This document shows, one piece after another, positions 1 through 6,842 of a DNA stretch of 23,582 nt. A program made the translations under genes and the position numbers. Source of the DNA: Opitutia bacterium (GTDB lineage: Bacteria; Verrucomicrobiota; Verrucomicrobiia; Opitutales; UBA953); contig CANHHS010000007.1 of assembly GCA_947460445.1 (NCBI GenBank), forward strand, positions 1-23,582, read 5' to 3'. The notes under the pieces were generated by a model that was not told the origin of the DNA, ran no database searches, and saw only the letters and a program-made list of their open reading frames with translations. The first letter of the stretch is position 1; the number at the start of each line of letters is the position of its first letter.

Positions 1-1013
1 CGATTGCTGCGGGTCGCATTGAAGAGCTTCTTCAGCAGATTCGTCAGGCCGTTATCGTGATTGATGCGCAAGACCGACTGCGCGTCGCGAACCGTGCGGC
101 CCAGGAACTTCTCCGGCTTACCGAAAAAGACACGGGGGCGTCATTTGTGCCACTCGCGCGCAGCGCAGAGCTTGTCGACTTTCTCCGGCTGGTTCGTGAT
201 GGGGGAGGGGCCATGCGAGAGATAGAGCTACACCGAGCGCCAGCGGCTAACCTTTGGGTGCGCATTTCCGGTGCACCACTCCTAGCTGACCCAAGTCAGA
301 TTGGATCCGTTGTTTTAGTTGCCGAAGATATCACCCGCCTAAGAAGGCTGGAAGTTCTTGAGCGTGAATTTGTCGCGAATGTTTCCCATGACCTGCGAAC
401 GCCGGTAACGATTCTCCGTGGTTATGCTGAGACACTTGCCCAAGACCAAGCAACGATGTCGACGGAGGAGCGTGCTCGCTTCATCTCAAAAGTGGTTTCT
501 TCGACAGGTCGTTTAGCGAGCCTTCTTGAAGGGATGCTTGCCTTGGCCTCACTGGAAAGTGGCGTTGTCCTGCAGCGTCAATCTGGTGCGCTCTTAACGG
601 CGGCATCGGAGGCAAAGTCTGAATTAGAAGATCGGGCTAAAGCCTTGGGGATTCAGTTACGGCTAGATGTTATTGGGCAAAACACCGGGGAAGCAGATCC
701 TATTCAATCGCGACGGCTTGTGCAGAACCTTATTGAGAATGCGCTCGCTCACGCTCGCAGCGCAACCGAGGTGACGATTCGCGTGCGCCTAGATGAGCTA
801 GAGGTTGAGGACAATGGGATGGGGGTTGCGCCGGCAGAGCTCGAAAGGCTCTTTGATCGCTTCTACCGGGCCGACCGTTCGCGGAAACAGGGTGGGGCAG
901 GTATTGGATTAAGTATCGTCCGACAGATTGCTGAGCTTCATGGCGGCGGGGTCTCTGCAGAGCCGGTTCGTCCTAAGGGCCTACGCATCCGCGTACGCTT
1001 AGCCCCTTTATAA
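1..1013 (+). CDS. PhoR-like sensor histidine kinase, 5' truncated by window edge
   Basis: The reading frame is open from base 3 to the TAA at 1011-1013 with no start in view, so the true start lies left of the window; a GTG at 57 is only an internal codon. A PAS-like sensor region comes first (roughly codons 1-105). The HisKA box follows, FVANVSHDLRTP, with the phospho-accepting His at bases 387-389. The ATPase has an N box (NLIENALAHA), G1 (EDNGMGV), F box (LFDRFYRADRSR) and G2 (GGAGIGLSIV). All kinase motifs are intact. The order PAS-HisKA-HATPase and the wording of the H box resemble PhoR, the phosphate-sensing kinase, but the upstream membrane part and the partner regulator are out of view, so the signal is unknown. 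A PstS-like binding protein lies just across the terminator on the other strand, which is suggestive only. Confidence 0.93.
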   Translation, partial: IAAGRIEELLQQIRQAVIVIDAQDRLRVANRAAQELLRLTEKDTGASFVPLARSAELVDFLRLVRDGGGAMREIELHRAPAANLWVRISGAPLLADPSQIGSVVLVAEDITRLRRLEVLEREFVANVSHDLRTPVTILRGYAETLAQDQATMSTEERARFISKVVSSTGRLASLLEGMLALASLESGVVLQRQSGALLTAASEAKSELEDRAKALGIQLRLDVIGQNTGEADPIQSRRLVQNLIENALAHARSATEVTIRVRLDELEVEDNGMGVAPAELERLFDRFYRADRSRKQGGAGIGLSIVRQIAELHGGGVSAEPVRPKGLRIRVRLAPL

Positions 1014-1015
1014 AC

Positions 1016-1046
1016 AAACATCCCACCGGGTCACGGTGGGATGTTT
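1016..1046. terminator. Bidirectional intrinsic terminator between sensor kinase and tRNA-Gly
   Basis: A perfect 13-bp stem (AAACATCCCACCG at 1016-1028, complement at 1034-1046) closes a 5-base loop. T-rich sequence follows on the plus strand (TTTCTTAAAA), and on the minus strand (TGTTTGTTTAT). It starts three bases after the kinase stop codon and lies just 3' of the minus-strand tRNA, so it can end transcription from both sides. Confidence 0.9.
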
Positions 1047-1054
1047 CTTAAAAG

Positions 1055-1130
1055 TGGAGCGGGCGAACGGATTCGAACCGTCAACATCCACCTTGGCAAG
1101 GTGGTACTCTACCAATTGAGCTACGCCCGC
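1055..1130 (-). tRNA. tRNA-Gly (anticodon GCC)
   Basis: Read on the minus strand, a full 76-base cloverleaf is present: acceptor GCGGGCG / CGCCCGC, D arm with AGCTCAATTGGTAGAGT, anticodon stem CCACC / GGTGG around loop TTGCCAA (anticodon GCC), and a T arm with GGTTCGAATCC. Discriminator T is followed by an encoded CCA at the 3' end (1055-1057). It lies 30 bases downstream of the PstS-like gene on the same strand and just before the bidirectional terminator. It may be read through from the hemX-hemA operon. A TTGACA hexamer (minus strand, 1174-1169) overlaps the end of the upstream gene, but no good -10 follows it. Confidence 0.96.
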
Positions 1131-1160
1131 AGATAAGGAAGGTTTAGGACACCCATCGGG

Positions 1161-2042
1161 TCATTTGCTGTCAAGCCTTTGCACAAGCCGCTCGCGGATT
1201 AAGCTGGGGGCAGGCACCATTCCTGCCTTTCGAATGAGACCTGCTACCTCGTCCGAAAGGAGCCATTTGATGATTTCCGCATTCGGTGCGACTTGAGACT
1301 CGGGAACGCAAAGGACGATCGGAAGTCGCAGCGGATAGTCTCCGTTAAAGATATTGGTGTCCTCGGGCGTGTAGGGCGTTGCTGACCGACCTTCTCTTCC
1401 GTCGGCAACTTTGATTTGACGTCCAAACTTTTCAGGCAGCGGTGTTGCAGAAACCAGGATTGCGTTCGTTCGCGACGAAATACTTTCCTGAGCAAGGTCA
1501 GCGCTAATTTGCGTGCGCACAGAAGTCTTAAAAGCGCGCCCGCCGAGAGCGATGCCTTGAAAGAGAGTTTGTGCCATATGCTTACCTGGCACGCTAATAA
1601 AAGTAAGGATGGGCTCGGGCGTATTCACACCAGGGATATCTGACCAGAATTTGTAATCGCTGCGTTGGCCTGCCCCAAAAATGTTAGCGAGTGTCGCTAA
1701 ATCTATTTCGGGTAAGCGGTTAGATGGATGAACGTAGACGTAGGCCGCGGCAGCGCCTAATGGAAAACGTCGCACCGCTTTCCCGTCGCTTGTTTTCTCA
1801 AGGAGCTCCCCGTCGCGCAGAAAAAGCACTGCGAGTCCGATTTTACCATCACGCAATCCCTCGCGTGCCGGCAACGTCCCATCGAATCGTACTTTTGCCT
1901 CAGTCCCAACCTTGGCGAGGTGTGCGACAAGCGCGGGTTGGAGAATTTCGTTTAAACTATCTGAGCCGCCAATCTCGACGGCAAAGGCCGTACACGTTAA
2001 ACTATACAGCACGAAGAATCCTCGGAGAATAGGGTTAGTCAT
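1161..2042 (-). CDS. Solitary PstS-like periplasmic substrate-binding protein
   Basis: A 293-residue secreted protein of the PBP-like/PstS superfamily. The start chosen is the ATG at 2042 because it gives a clean signal peptide (NPILRGFFVLYSLTCTAFA) and an 8-base overlap (ATGACTAA) with the end of the upstream response-regulator gene. A start five codons earlier is possible. The mature part begins with a GGSDSLNEILQPAL segment like the ligand loop of phosphate-binding proteins. Near the C-terminus a DTNIFNGDYPLRLPIVLCV strand matches the PstS pattern before the final lobe. No PstC, PstA or PstB gene is near, so it may sense or scavenge rather than feed a neighbouring transporter. Ligand specificity cannot be read from sequence. 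It is the last protein gene of the hemX-hemA-ntrC unit. Confidence 0.8.
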   Translation of the reverse strand: MTNPILRGFFVLYSLTCTAFAVEIGGSDSLNEILQPALVAHLAKVGTEAKVRFDGTLPAREGLRDGKIGLAVLFLRDGELLEKTSDGKAVRRFPLGAAAAYVYVHPSNRLPEIDLATLANIFGAGQRSDYKFWSDIPGVNTPEPILTFISVPGKHMAQTLFQGIALGGRAFKTSVRTQISADLAQESISSRTNAILVSATPLPEKFGRQIKVADGREGRSATPYTPEDTNIFNGDYPLRLPIVLCVPESQVAPNAEIIKWLLSDEVAGLIRKAGMVPAPSLIRERLVQRLDSK

Positions 2043-3411
2043 GGGTTCCAGTATCAAGTTCGGGCCATTGCACGAGTTTGCGGTGAAGCGTTCTCCGACT
2101 AATTCCCATCAGCTCGGCGGCTTTCGTTCTATTTCCCTGTGCTTGGGTAAGCGCTTCCTTGAGGAGTCGCTTCTCATTCTCCCCGCGATCCAACGGGTGG
2201 GCGACACTCGGCGTTGAGGATAAAACTGCTGCTGGCGCTGAGGTCTGCCGGAGCCGCGAATCCAAATCATTGGGTTGGATATCTTTGCCGGGATGGAGAA
2301 CGACTAAGTTCTCTGCGGTATTACGTAATTCACGAATATTTCCGGGCCAGGCATAGTCGCACAACAAAGTAACCGATGCTGGCATGAGGCGTGGGGCCGT
2401 GACGCCGTTCTCTTTCGAAAATTTCTGTAGATAGTGCGCAAGGAGTAGGGGAATATCATCGCGGCGCTCGCGAAGCGCAGGGAGACGCAAGGGGACGACA
2501 GCAAGTCGGTAAAAAAGATCTTCGCGGAATTTACCATCTTTCACCATCTGCTCGAGATTGCGGTTGGTTGCGCAAACTAGGCGCAGGTCGAGCGAGATAG
2601 GTTTATGTGAGCCCAGGCGCTCAATATTTCGAGATTCAAGAAAACGGAGAAGCTTCACCTGAGTGGGAGGATCAATCTCTCCAATTTCGTCCAAGAAAAG
2701 AGTCCCACCGTCGGCAGCTTCGAAGCGTCCAGTACGTCTCTCCGCAGCACCTGTAAACGCGCCTTTTTCATGCCCGAATAATTCACTCTCAAGTAAGTTC
2801 GCGGGAATAGCTGCGCAATGAACAGGAACAAACGGCCCTTTGGGGCGTCGGCTATTCTGGTGAATCATCTGTGCAAACAGTTCCTTGCCGGTGCCTGTCT
2901 CTCCCGTGAGCAAAATCGTGGCGTTGGATGGGGCAACTTGTCGGACCTTCTCGACGGCATCTTGAAGGGCACGAGACGAGCCAACAATTTCACCGAGAGC
3001 GAATTTACGATCAAGTCGGGTATGTGCTCGGGTAAGCTCGTCTTCGGCTGAGCGCGCCTTGAGACCGCGTTCTAAAACAAGCGTGAGCTTTCGCAGGTCG
3101 ACAGGTTTCTGAAGGAAATCATAAGCGCCTCGCCGCATAGCCTCGACCGCTGTGTCCACGTCTCCATAGGCGGTCATCATCACGCAGACCGGGTGCGTCG
3201 AGAGTTTAAGGGCGCGGTCTAGTACTGTCATGCCATTCTCGCCTGCCATGCGCAGATCGGTCACAACGGCGACCGGCGGCACATCCTGCATGAGTCGCGC
3301 CGCTTCATCGGCATCGCGCGCCACAAAAACTTCATACGCGTCCTCAAAGGCAGCACGTAAGCCTTCGCGCGTATGCTTCTCGTCATCAACTATGAGTAGC
3401 GTGGGTTTCAT
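2035..3411 (-). CDS. NtrC-family sigma-54-dependent response regulator
   Basis: A 458-residue three-domain regulator. The start is ATG 3411, which overlaps the hemA stop by 4 bases (ATGA) and gives a receiver beginning MKPTLLIVDDE; the open frame extends 16 codons further but into hemA. The receiver (1-120) has D9/D10, phospho-acceptor D52, T80 and K102. The AAA+ domain (about 140-375) has Walker A GETGTGKE (170-177), the sigma-54-contacting loop GAFTGA (217-222) and Walker B GGTLFLDEIGE (D241/E242). A Fis-type helix-turn-helix (GNRTKAAELMGISRRTLHRKL) ends the protein. All active residues are present, so it should respond to phosphorylation and activate sigma-54 promoters. No histidine kinase lies in its operon. 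A consensus sigma-54 site upstream of hemA (4511-4526) makes autoregulation plausible. Confidence 0.95.
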   Translation of the reverse strand: MKPTLLIVDDEKHTREGLRAAFEDAYEVFVARDADEAARLMQDVPPVAVVTDLRMAGENGMTVLDRALKLSTHPVCVMMTAYGDVDTAVEAMRRGAYDFLQKPVDLRKLTLVLERGLKARSAEDELTRAHTRLDRKFALGEIVGSSRALQDAVEKVRQVAPSNATILLTGETGTGKELFAQMIHQNSRRPKGPFVPVHCAAIPANLLESELFGHEKGAFTGAAERRTGRFEAADGGTLFLDEIGEIDPPTQVKLLRFLESRNIERLGSHKPISLDLRLVCATNRNLEQMVKDGKFREDLFYRLAVVPLRLPALRERRDDIPLLLAHYLQKFSKENGVTAPRLMPASVTLLCDYAWPGNIRELRNTAENLVVLHPGKDIQPNDLDSRLRQTSAPAAVLSSTPSVAHPLDRGENEKRLLKEALTQAQGNRTKAAELMGISRRTLHRKLVQWPELDTGTHD

Positions 3412-4442
3412 GAGACAGGGGGAAGGGCAGTGATAAAGGCCCGCTCGGCGCGCTCGCATAAAGCAAGGCGCGCTCGGGCTGCTTCCTGAAGACGCGTTTG
3501 TTGATTCGCATTGGCCACTGCCGCCAAATCATCGAGGTCGGCCAAGTAAGCCCCCGCCAAACTTCGTGCCAACGGATCAATGTTACGTGGCACGCCTAAA
3601 TCAATAAGCAGGAACGGGCGGCCGCGGCGTTTCTCAATATGACTGCGAAGTGTGTCGGTAGAAATCAAGGGCCGCTCGACCGTTGCACAGCCGACAACAA
3701 TGTCATGGGTGTGAGCTTGGGAAATTGCGGTGCTTAACTCAACGGCCGCACCGCCAAGTTCAGCAGCCAAATCTGCGGCATGGCTAAAGGTGCGTGATGC
3801 AATCGTGACCTGGGTGGCGCCGCGTGAAATTAACGCTTGGGTGACGCGACGACCCGCGTCGCCCGTACCCACAACTAAAACGCGCGCTTCCGCAAGTGAG
3901 CCGAATGCGCGTTCCGCTAATTCGACAGTCACATTGCCGAGGCTGACTTGACCTTGGCCGATTCCTGTATGCGTGCGCGCCCACGCGGCTGCTTGAAAGG
4001 CACGTTGGAAAATTCGGTTAAGCACTGGTCCTGTCATGCCGCGCGCCAACGCGTCAGCATAAGCGCTTTTCACCTGACCGCTAATTTCTGCTTCTCCTAA
4101 CATCTGTGAATCTAAACCTGCAGCGACCGAGAAGAGGTGTTCGACGGCTGATAGCCCAGGAATAGGGCGGAGGTGTGGATCGAGGAGTCCGGCGACCGTA
4201 CCCGTTGCGCGCGTCAACGCGGCGCGTACGTGTAGGGCAGCGGCTTCGTCTCCAACGACATAAGCCTCCAATCGATTACATGTGGAAAGTAATACGGCTT
4301 CAGCTAGCCCGGCTTCGCGAGCCGCTGCATAAAACACGTCTGCGCCACCTTCGGGAACCGCAAAGGCTGACCGCGCATCGAGACCGGCAGTATGGTGTGT
4401 CGCGCTCAGCGCCACAAGTGTTGCGGGCGTGGGCGACTTCAT
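3408..4442 (-). CDS. hemA: Glutamyl-tRNA reductase, short C-terminus
   Basis: This enzyme reduces glutamyl-tRNA(Glu) to glutamate-1-semialdehyde with NADPH, the first committed step of C5-pathway haem synthesis. Visible hallmarks are the catalytic cysteine in LLSTCNRLEA (C55), the substrate-domain block GLDSQMLGEAEISGQVKSAY (110-129), the NADPH-binding loop VVGTGDAGRR (190-199) and the conserved GVPRNIDP. The protein is 344 residues, whereas the family usually has 400-450. It ends soon after LADLDDLAAVANANQQ, so most of the helical dimerisation domain is missing. The stop overlaps the next start by ATGA, which argues against a recent frameshift, and the following DNA encodes the response regulator. 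The start ATG 4442 overlaps the stop of the hemX-like gene by 4 bases. Catalytic domains look intact. Confidence 0.94.
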   Translation of the reverse strand: MKSPTPATLVALSATHHTAGLDARSAFAVPEGGADVFYAAAREAGLAEAVLLSTCNRLEAYVVGDEAAALHVRAALTRATGTVAGLLDPHLRPIPGLSAVEHLFSVAAGLDSQMLGEAEISGQVKSAYADALARGMTGPVLNRIFQRAFQAAAWARTHTGIGQGQVSLGNVTVELAERAFGSLAEARVLVVGTGDAGRRVTQALISRGATQVTIASRTFSHAADLAAELGGAAVELSTAISQAHTHDIVVGCATVERPLISTDTLRSHIEKRRGRPFLLIDLGVPRNIDPLARSLAGAYLADLDDLAAVANANQQTRLQEAARARLALCERAERAFITALPPVS

Positions 4443-5218
4443 GGTGCTGATCGCGGTAGCGAGAGAACAAAAGCGACCCAGGCTGGAATGAATGCGATTA
4501 AGGATGCTCGTGCAAATGACGTGCCACTCAACAACCCTTGGCGTCGTAGGATGAGAACGCTCACGCTAGCCGTCCAAGCAAACCCTGATGCAATAAGTTT
4601 TATTAAGGTAACTTTATCAGCGCCCTGAAGCCAAGCAACCGTGCCCACCGTCAACGCCACGCCCAACATCCATACCGCTGCACCCAATAATTGATTACTG
4701 ATACGGTCCAAAGGCACTAAGGCAGGGAGCAAAGAATAAATGCCGCCGAAACGACGCGCACTCAATGCGCGGTCTTGTAATAAATAGAGGGCGGAGTTGA
4801 GCGCCTGTGCAATAAGCATGCAGTAGGCCAGGACAACAGCTGCGACGTGAAGCGTAATCCATGGCTGCATATTTCCTGTCGTGGGCCGGAGTAAACTTGC
4901 GACGAGTAATGCGGTGCCGACTAAAACGCCGACAGCCCAACCAGGAAATCGGTGGTTAAAGGTGAGATCCAAAAAGAGCGCCAAGCCTGCGATGCCCCAG
5001 GCAAGCACCGTCAAAATTCCTGCCGTTGAAGAAAAACCTGCAAAGCCCAAGGGGACTAAACTCGCAGTGAGGTAAATAAAGCTCGCCCGGATAATCCAAC
5101 GGCTGGCCGTCGACCACAGCGCATGCCCTCGAGAGTGGCCAAACCAATCCATAGCCGCTGCGACAAGAAAAAGCGCTGCAGCGGCTCCCAGTCCTTGATG
5201 AATGCCTAACAACGACAT
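4439..5218 (-). CDS. HemX/CcsA-like integral membrane protein
   Basis: A 259-residue polytopic membrane protein with about eight hydrophobic helices. The segment WITLHVAAVVLAYCMLIA followed by LNSALYLLQD (about 125-155) matches the PF01578 family of CcsA/HemX-type haem-export and cytochrome c assembly proteins. The tryptophan-rich WWD haem-handling motif of true CcsA is absent: the matching region reads VAWLQGADKVTLIKLIASGFAW. It is therefore closer to HemX, which in Bacillus neighbours hemA and lowers glutamyl-tRNA reductase level. Start ATG 5218 is preceded by AGAGGG five bases upstream, one of the few clear ribosome sites here; the open frame runs 12 codons further but without support. It is first of the hemX-hemA-ntrC-pstS-like unit and has a sigma-54-like promoter buried in its last 90 bases. 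Confidence 0.82.
   Translation of the reverse strand: MSLLGIHQGLGAAAALFLVAAAMDWFGHSRGHALWSTASRWIIRASFIYLTASLVPLGFAGFSSTAGILTVLAWGIAGLALFLDLTFNHRFPGWAVGVLVGTALLVASLLRPTTGNMQPWITLHVAAVVLAYCMLIAQALNSALYLLQDRALSARRFGGIYSLLPALVPLDRISNQLLGAAVWMLGVALTVGTVAWLQGADKVTLIKLIASGFAWTASVSVLILRRQGLLSGTSFARASLIAFIPAWVAFVLSLPRSAP
4511..4526 (-). promoter_or_regulatory. Sigma-54 (-24/-12) promoter match inside hemX-like gene, upstream of hemA
   Basis: On the minus strand, bases 4526 to 4511 read TGGCACGTCATTTGCA. This matches the sigma-54 consensus TGGCACG-N4-TTGCW at every fixed position, with GG and GC separated by exactly 10 bases. Initiation would fall near 4500, about 58 bases before the hemA ATG. The site lies within coding sequence (codons for GTSFAR). 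None of the other TGGCAC hexamers found on either strand by eye has a TTGC at the right spacing. The operon it would serve encodes a sigma-54 activator. The match is seen directly; activity is inferred. Confidence 0.6.
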
Positions 5219-5362
5219 GTACCCTCTAAATAATAAGGTGTGACATTTTGGCAATTGGATACGGATTATGGCTTTAAAGCGTTTATAAACAACGAGATAT
5301 AGATATTGCTTACGTTTAGGTGTTTGCGTTGATCCGCGACGTTCTTAGTAATTTAGACCCTT
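5219..5362. promoter_or_regulatory. Divergent promoter region with two abutting 10-bp palindromes
   Basis: This 144-base gap separates the minus-strand hemX-hemA unit from the plus-strand DUF5069 gene. Two perfect palindromes sit end to end: GCTTTAAAGC (5271-5280) and GTTTATAAAC (5281-5290). On the minus strand a CATAAT -10-like hexamer (5270-5265) directly abuts them, so the palindromes would fill the spacer to a weak -35, as an operator would. On the plus strand a weak TTGCGT (5324-5329), 17 bases, AGTAAT (5347-5352) pair would start transcription about 4 bases before the ATG at 5363. The palindromes are direct observation; the promoter calls are tentative. Confidence 0.45.
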
Positions 5363-5818
5363 ATGACCTACGACCCTTATGACCTGACCCAGCATGCACC
5401 CCGGAGCCCACGGGTAAAAATCGGTGGAATGGTTATCTTGGCCCGGATGTTGGATAAATGCCGTGCTGAATTAAAAGGGAAGGTCGGAGACTATGAGTAC
5501 GGCTGCTCCTTAGACCAATCGCTGTTAAACTTTATAGGCATAGACGCCGCAGCGCTTCGAGCCGAAGTTGCAAAAGGGAAGGGAGACGGGGAGGTCTTGG
5601 CCTGGATTCGCGAGCATGCGACACAGCAACGCCTACCGCATGAACTCGACGCGTTTAATCAATGGCACGAGAAAAGGACGGCCACGACGCCAGATCGCCG
5701 TCTAAAAATGAATACCATCCAAGCCTCAACCCCTGCGGGTGCTGCCCGCGATGATTTGGCAAGCTGGTTCGATCTGCTCGACATGGATGACCACGCGAGT
5801 TTCGGTGGAAAAATTTAA
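5363..5818 (+). CDS. DUF5069 domain protein
   Basis: A 151-residue soluble protein recognised as DUF5069, a family of unknown function that I know mainly from Verrucomicrobiota and related phyla. Typical features are the opening YDLTQHAPRSPRVKIGGMVILARMLDKCRA, a GDYEYGCSLDQSLLNFIGID block and a C-terminal aspartate-rich tail (SWFDLLDMDDHASFGGKI). There is no signal peptide or membrane segment. The start ATG at 5363 lacks an SD; two overlapping ATG-containing repeats of TTATGACC occur here (5361-5368 and 5376-5383), and the second ATG is out of frame. It heads a co-directional run with the thioredoxin-like and phosphatase genes. Its role cannot be inferred from neighbours. Confidence 0.85.
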   Translation: MTYDPYDLTQHAPRSPRVKIGGMVILARMLDKCRAELKGKVGDYEYGCSLDQSLLNFIGIDAAALRAEVAKGKGDGEVLAWIREHATQQRLPHELDAFNQWHEKRTATTPDRRLKMNTIQASTPAGAARDDLASWFDLLDMDDHASFGGKI

Positions 5819-5858
5819 CGGGAACATAACCTCAACTTCACTGACTAAGAATAAACCT

Positions 5859-6326
5859 ATGCGCATCCTACTCGCTCTTATTGCTGGCATCTTTGCTAGC
5901 TCCACTGCCTCGGCTGCTAGCTTCGACTGGAAAACACGCTTTACGGAGGGCCTTGTTGATGCGGAGGGAAAGACCGTCGACACCGCGACGCTCGACGGAA
6001 AATTCGTTGCCGTCTATCACTCCGCTCACTGGTGCCCGCCTTGTCGCGCCTTTACGCCGAAACTCGTGGAATTTGCAAATGCCCATAAAGACAAGCTTGC
6101 GGTTGTATTTGTGAGTTATGACAAGACCGCCGCCGACATGACTAACTATATGACGGAGACCAAAATGCCTTGGGCGGCAGTGCCATATAAAGCTCCATCT
6201 GGGAAAAAGAATGCTGAAGAAAATGGCGTTAAAGGAATTCCTTCTTTGATTGTCTATGGACCTAACGGCGCGGTTCTCACGCAGAATGGACGCGACCTTG
6301 CAGCCTTAGAAAAATTGCTGAAGTAA
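5859..6326 (+). CDS. Secreted thioredoxin-like (nucleoredoxin/tryparedoxin-type) protein
   Basis: A 155-residue exported thiol-disulfide protein. The start ATG 5859 gives a signal peptide (MRILLALIAGIFASSTASA, cleavage near 19/20); the frame is open further upstream but overlaps the previous gene. The thioredoxin fold follows with active site WCPPC (W58-C62), the tryparedoxin-like segment FVSYDKTAADMTNYM (84-98) and the cis-proline in GVKGIPSL (P128). The WCPPC motif and FxSYD pattern point to the nucleoredoxin branch rather than classical thioredoxin (WCGPC). It likely acts in the periplasm on an unknown partner. The next gene starts 2 bases after its stop, so the two are probably co-transcribed. 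Confidence 0.88.
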   Translation: MRILLALIAGIFASSTASAASFDWKTRFTEGLVDAEGKTVDTATLDGKFVAVYHSAHWCPPCRAFTPKLVEFANAHKDKLAVVFVSYDKTAADMTNYMTETKMPWAAVPYKAPSGKKNAEENGVKGIPSLIVYGPNGAVLTQNGRDLAALEKLLK

Positions 6327-6328
6327 AA

Positions 6329-6790
6329 ATGCGCGGTATTAGCCGCGTCTTAATGGTTTGCACTGGCAACATCTGCCGGTCGCCGACGATGGAAGCTGTC
6401 TTGCGTCAACAGGCGCAGAAGGCGGGCTTGGATGTTGAATTTGATTCTGCTGGCACAGAGTCTTACCATGTCGGCGAGGCTCCTGATCCACGTTCACAAA
6501 ACGTTGCGGCTCAAAGAGGGTACACCCTTGCACATCTTCGAGCACGGAAAGTTCGCGTGCCGGATGATTTCATCCAATTCGACCTCATTCTCGCTGCAGA
6601 CGAATCTCACTTAGAATGGCTAAGCCTTCACTGCCCGAAGGAGCACAAAATGAAATTACGCCTCTTCTTGAATGACCGGGCGTTGCCGGATCCTTATTAT
6701 GATGGAAATGAGGCGTTTGAGGGTGTCTTGGATGCGGTTGAGGGCGCTGCTGCCTATTGGCTAAAGGCCCTAAGAGCGCCTAAAGCCTGA
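6329..6790 (+). CDS. Low-molecular-weight protein tyrosine phosphatase
   Basis: A 153-residue cytoplasmic phosphatase of the LMW-PTP/arsenate-reductase fold. The P-loop CTGNICRS near the N-terminus supplies nucleophile C11 and R17 (C-x5-R). The general acid is D121 in LPDPYYDG, the DPY signature typical of true phosphatases rather than ArsC reductases. Length is normal for the family. Related bacterial enzymes (Wzb, Etp) dephosphorylate tyrosine kinases of capsule export, while others act on arginine phosphate; no kinase gene lies nearby, so the substrate is unknown. It is placed 2 bases after the thioredoxin-like gene. Confidence 0.93.
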   Translation: MRGISRVLMVCTGNICRSPTMEAVLRQQAQKAGLDVEFDSAGTESYHVGEAPDPRSQNVAAQRGYTLAHLRARKVRVPDDFIQFDLILAADESHLEWLSLHCPKEHKMKLRLFLNDRALPDPYYDGNEAFEGVLDAVEGAAAYWLKALRAPKA

Positions 6791-6842
6791 GTTAGAATGT
6801 GGGATTGCCCCTTGCGCGGGTCGGGATTGGCTTAAGGGATAG

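Noticed and set aside
1055..1130. tRNA-Gly as an integration site for a mobile element
   Set aside because: No integrase, direct repeat of the tRNA 3' end or foreign-looking gene lies on either side.
1169..1174. TTGACA (minus strand) as a promoter for the tRNA
   Set aside because: No acceptable -10 is found 16-18 bases downstream; it overlaps the last codons of the PstS-like gene.
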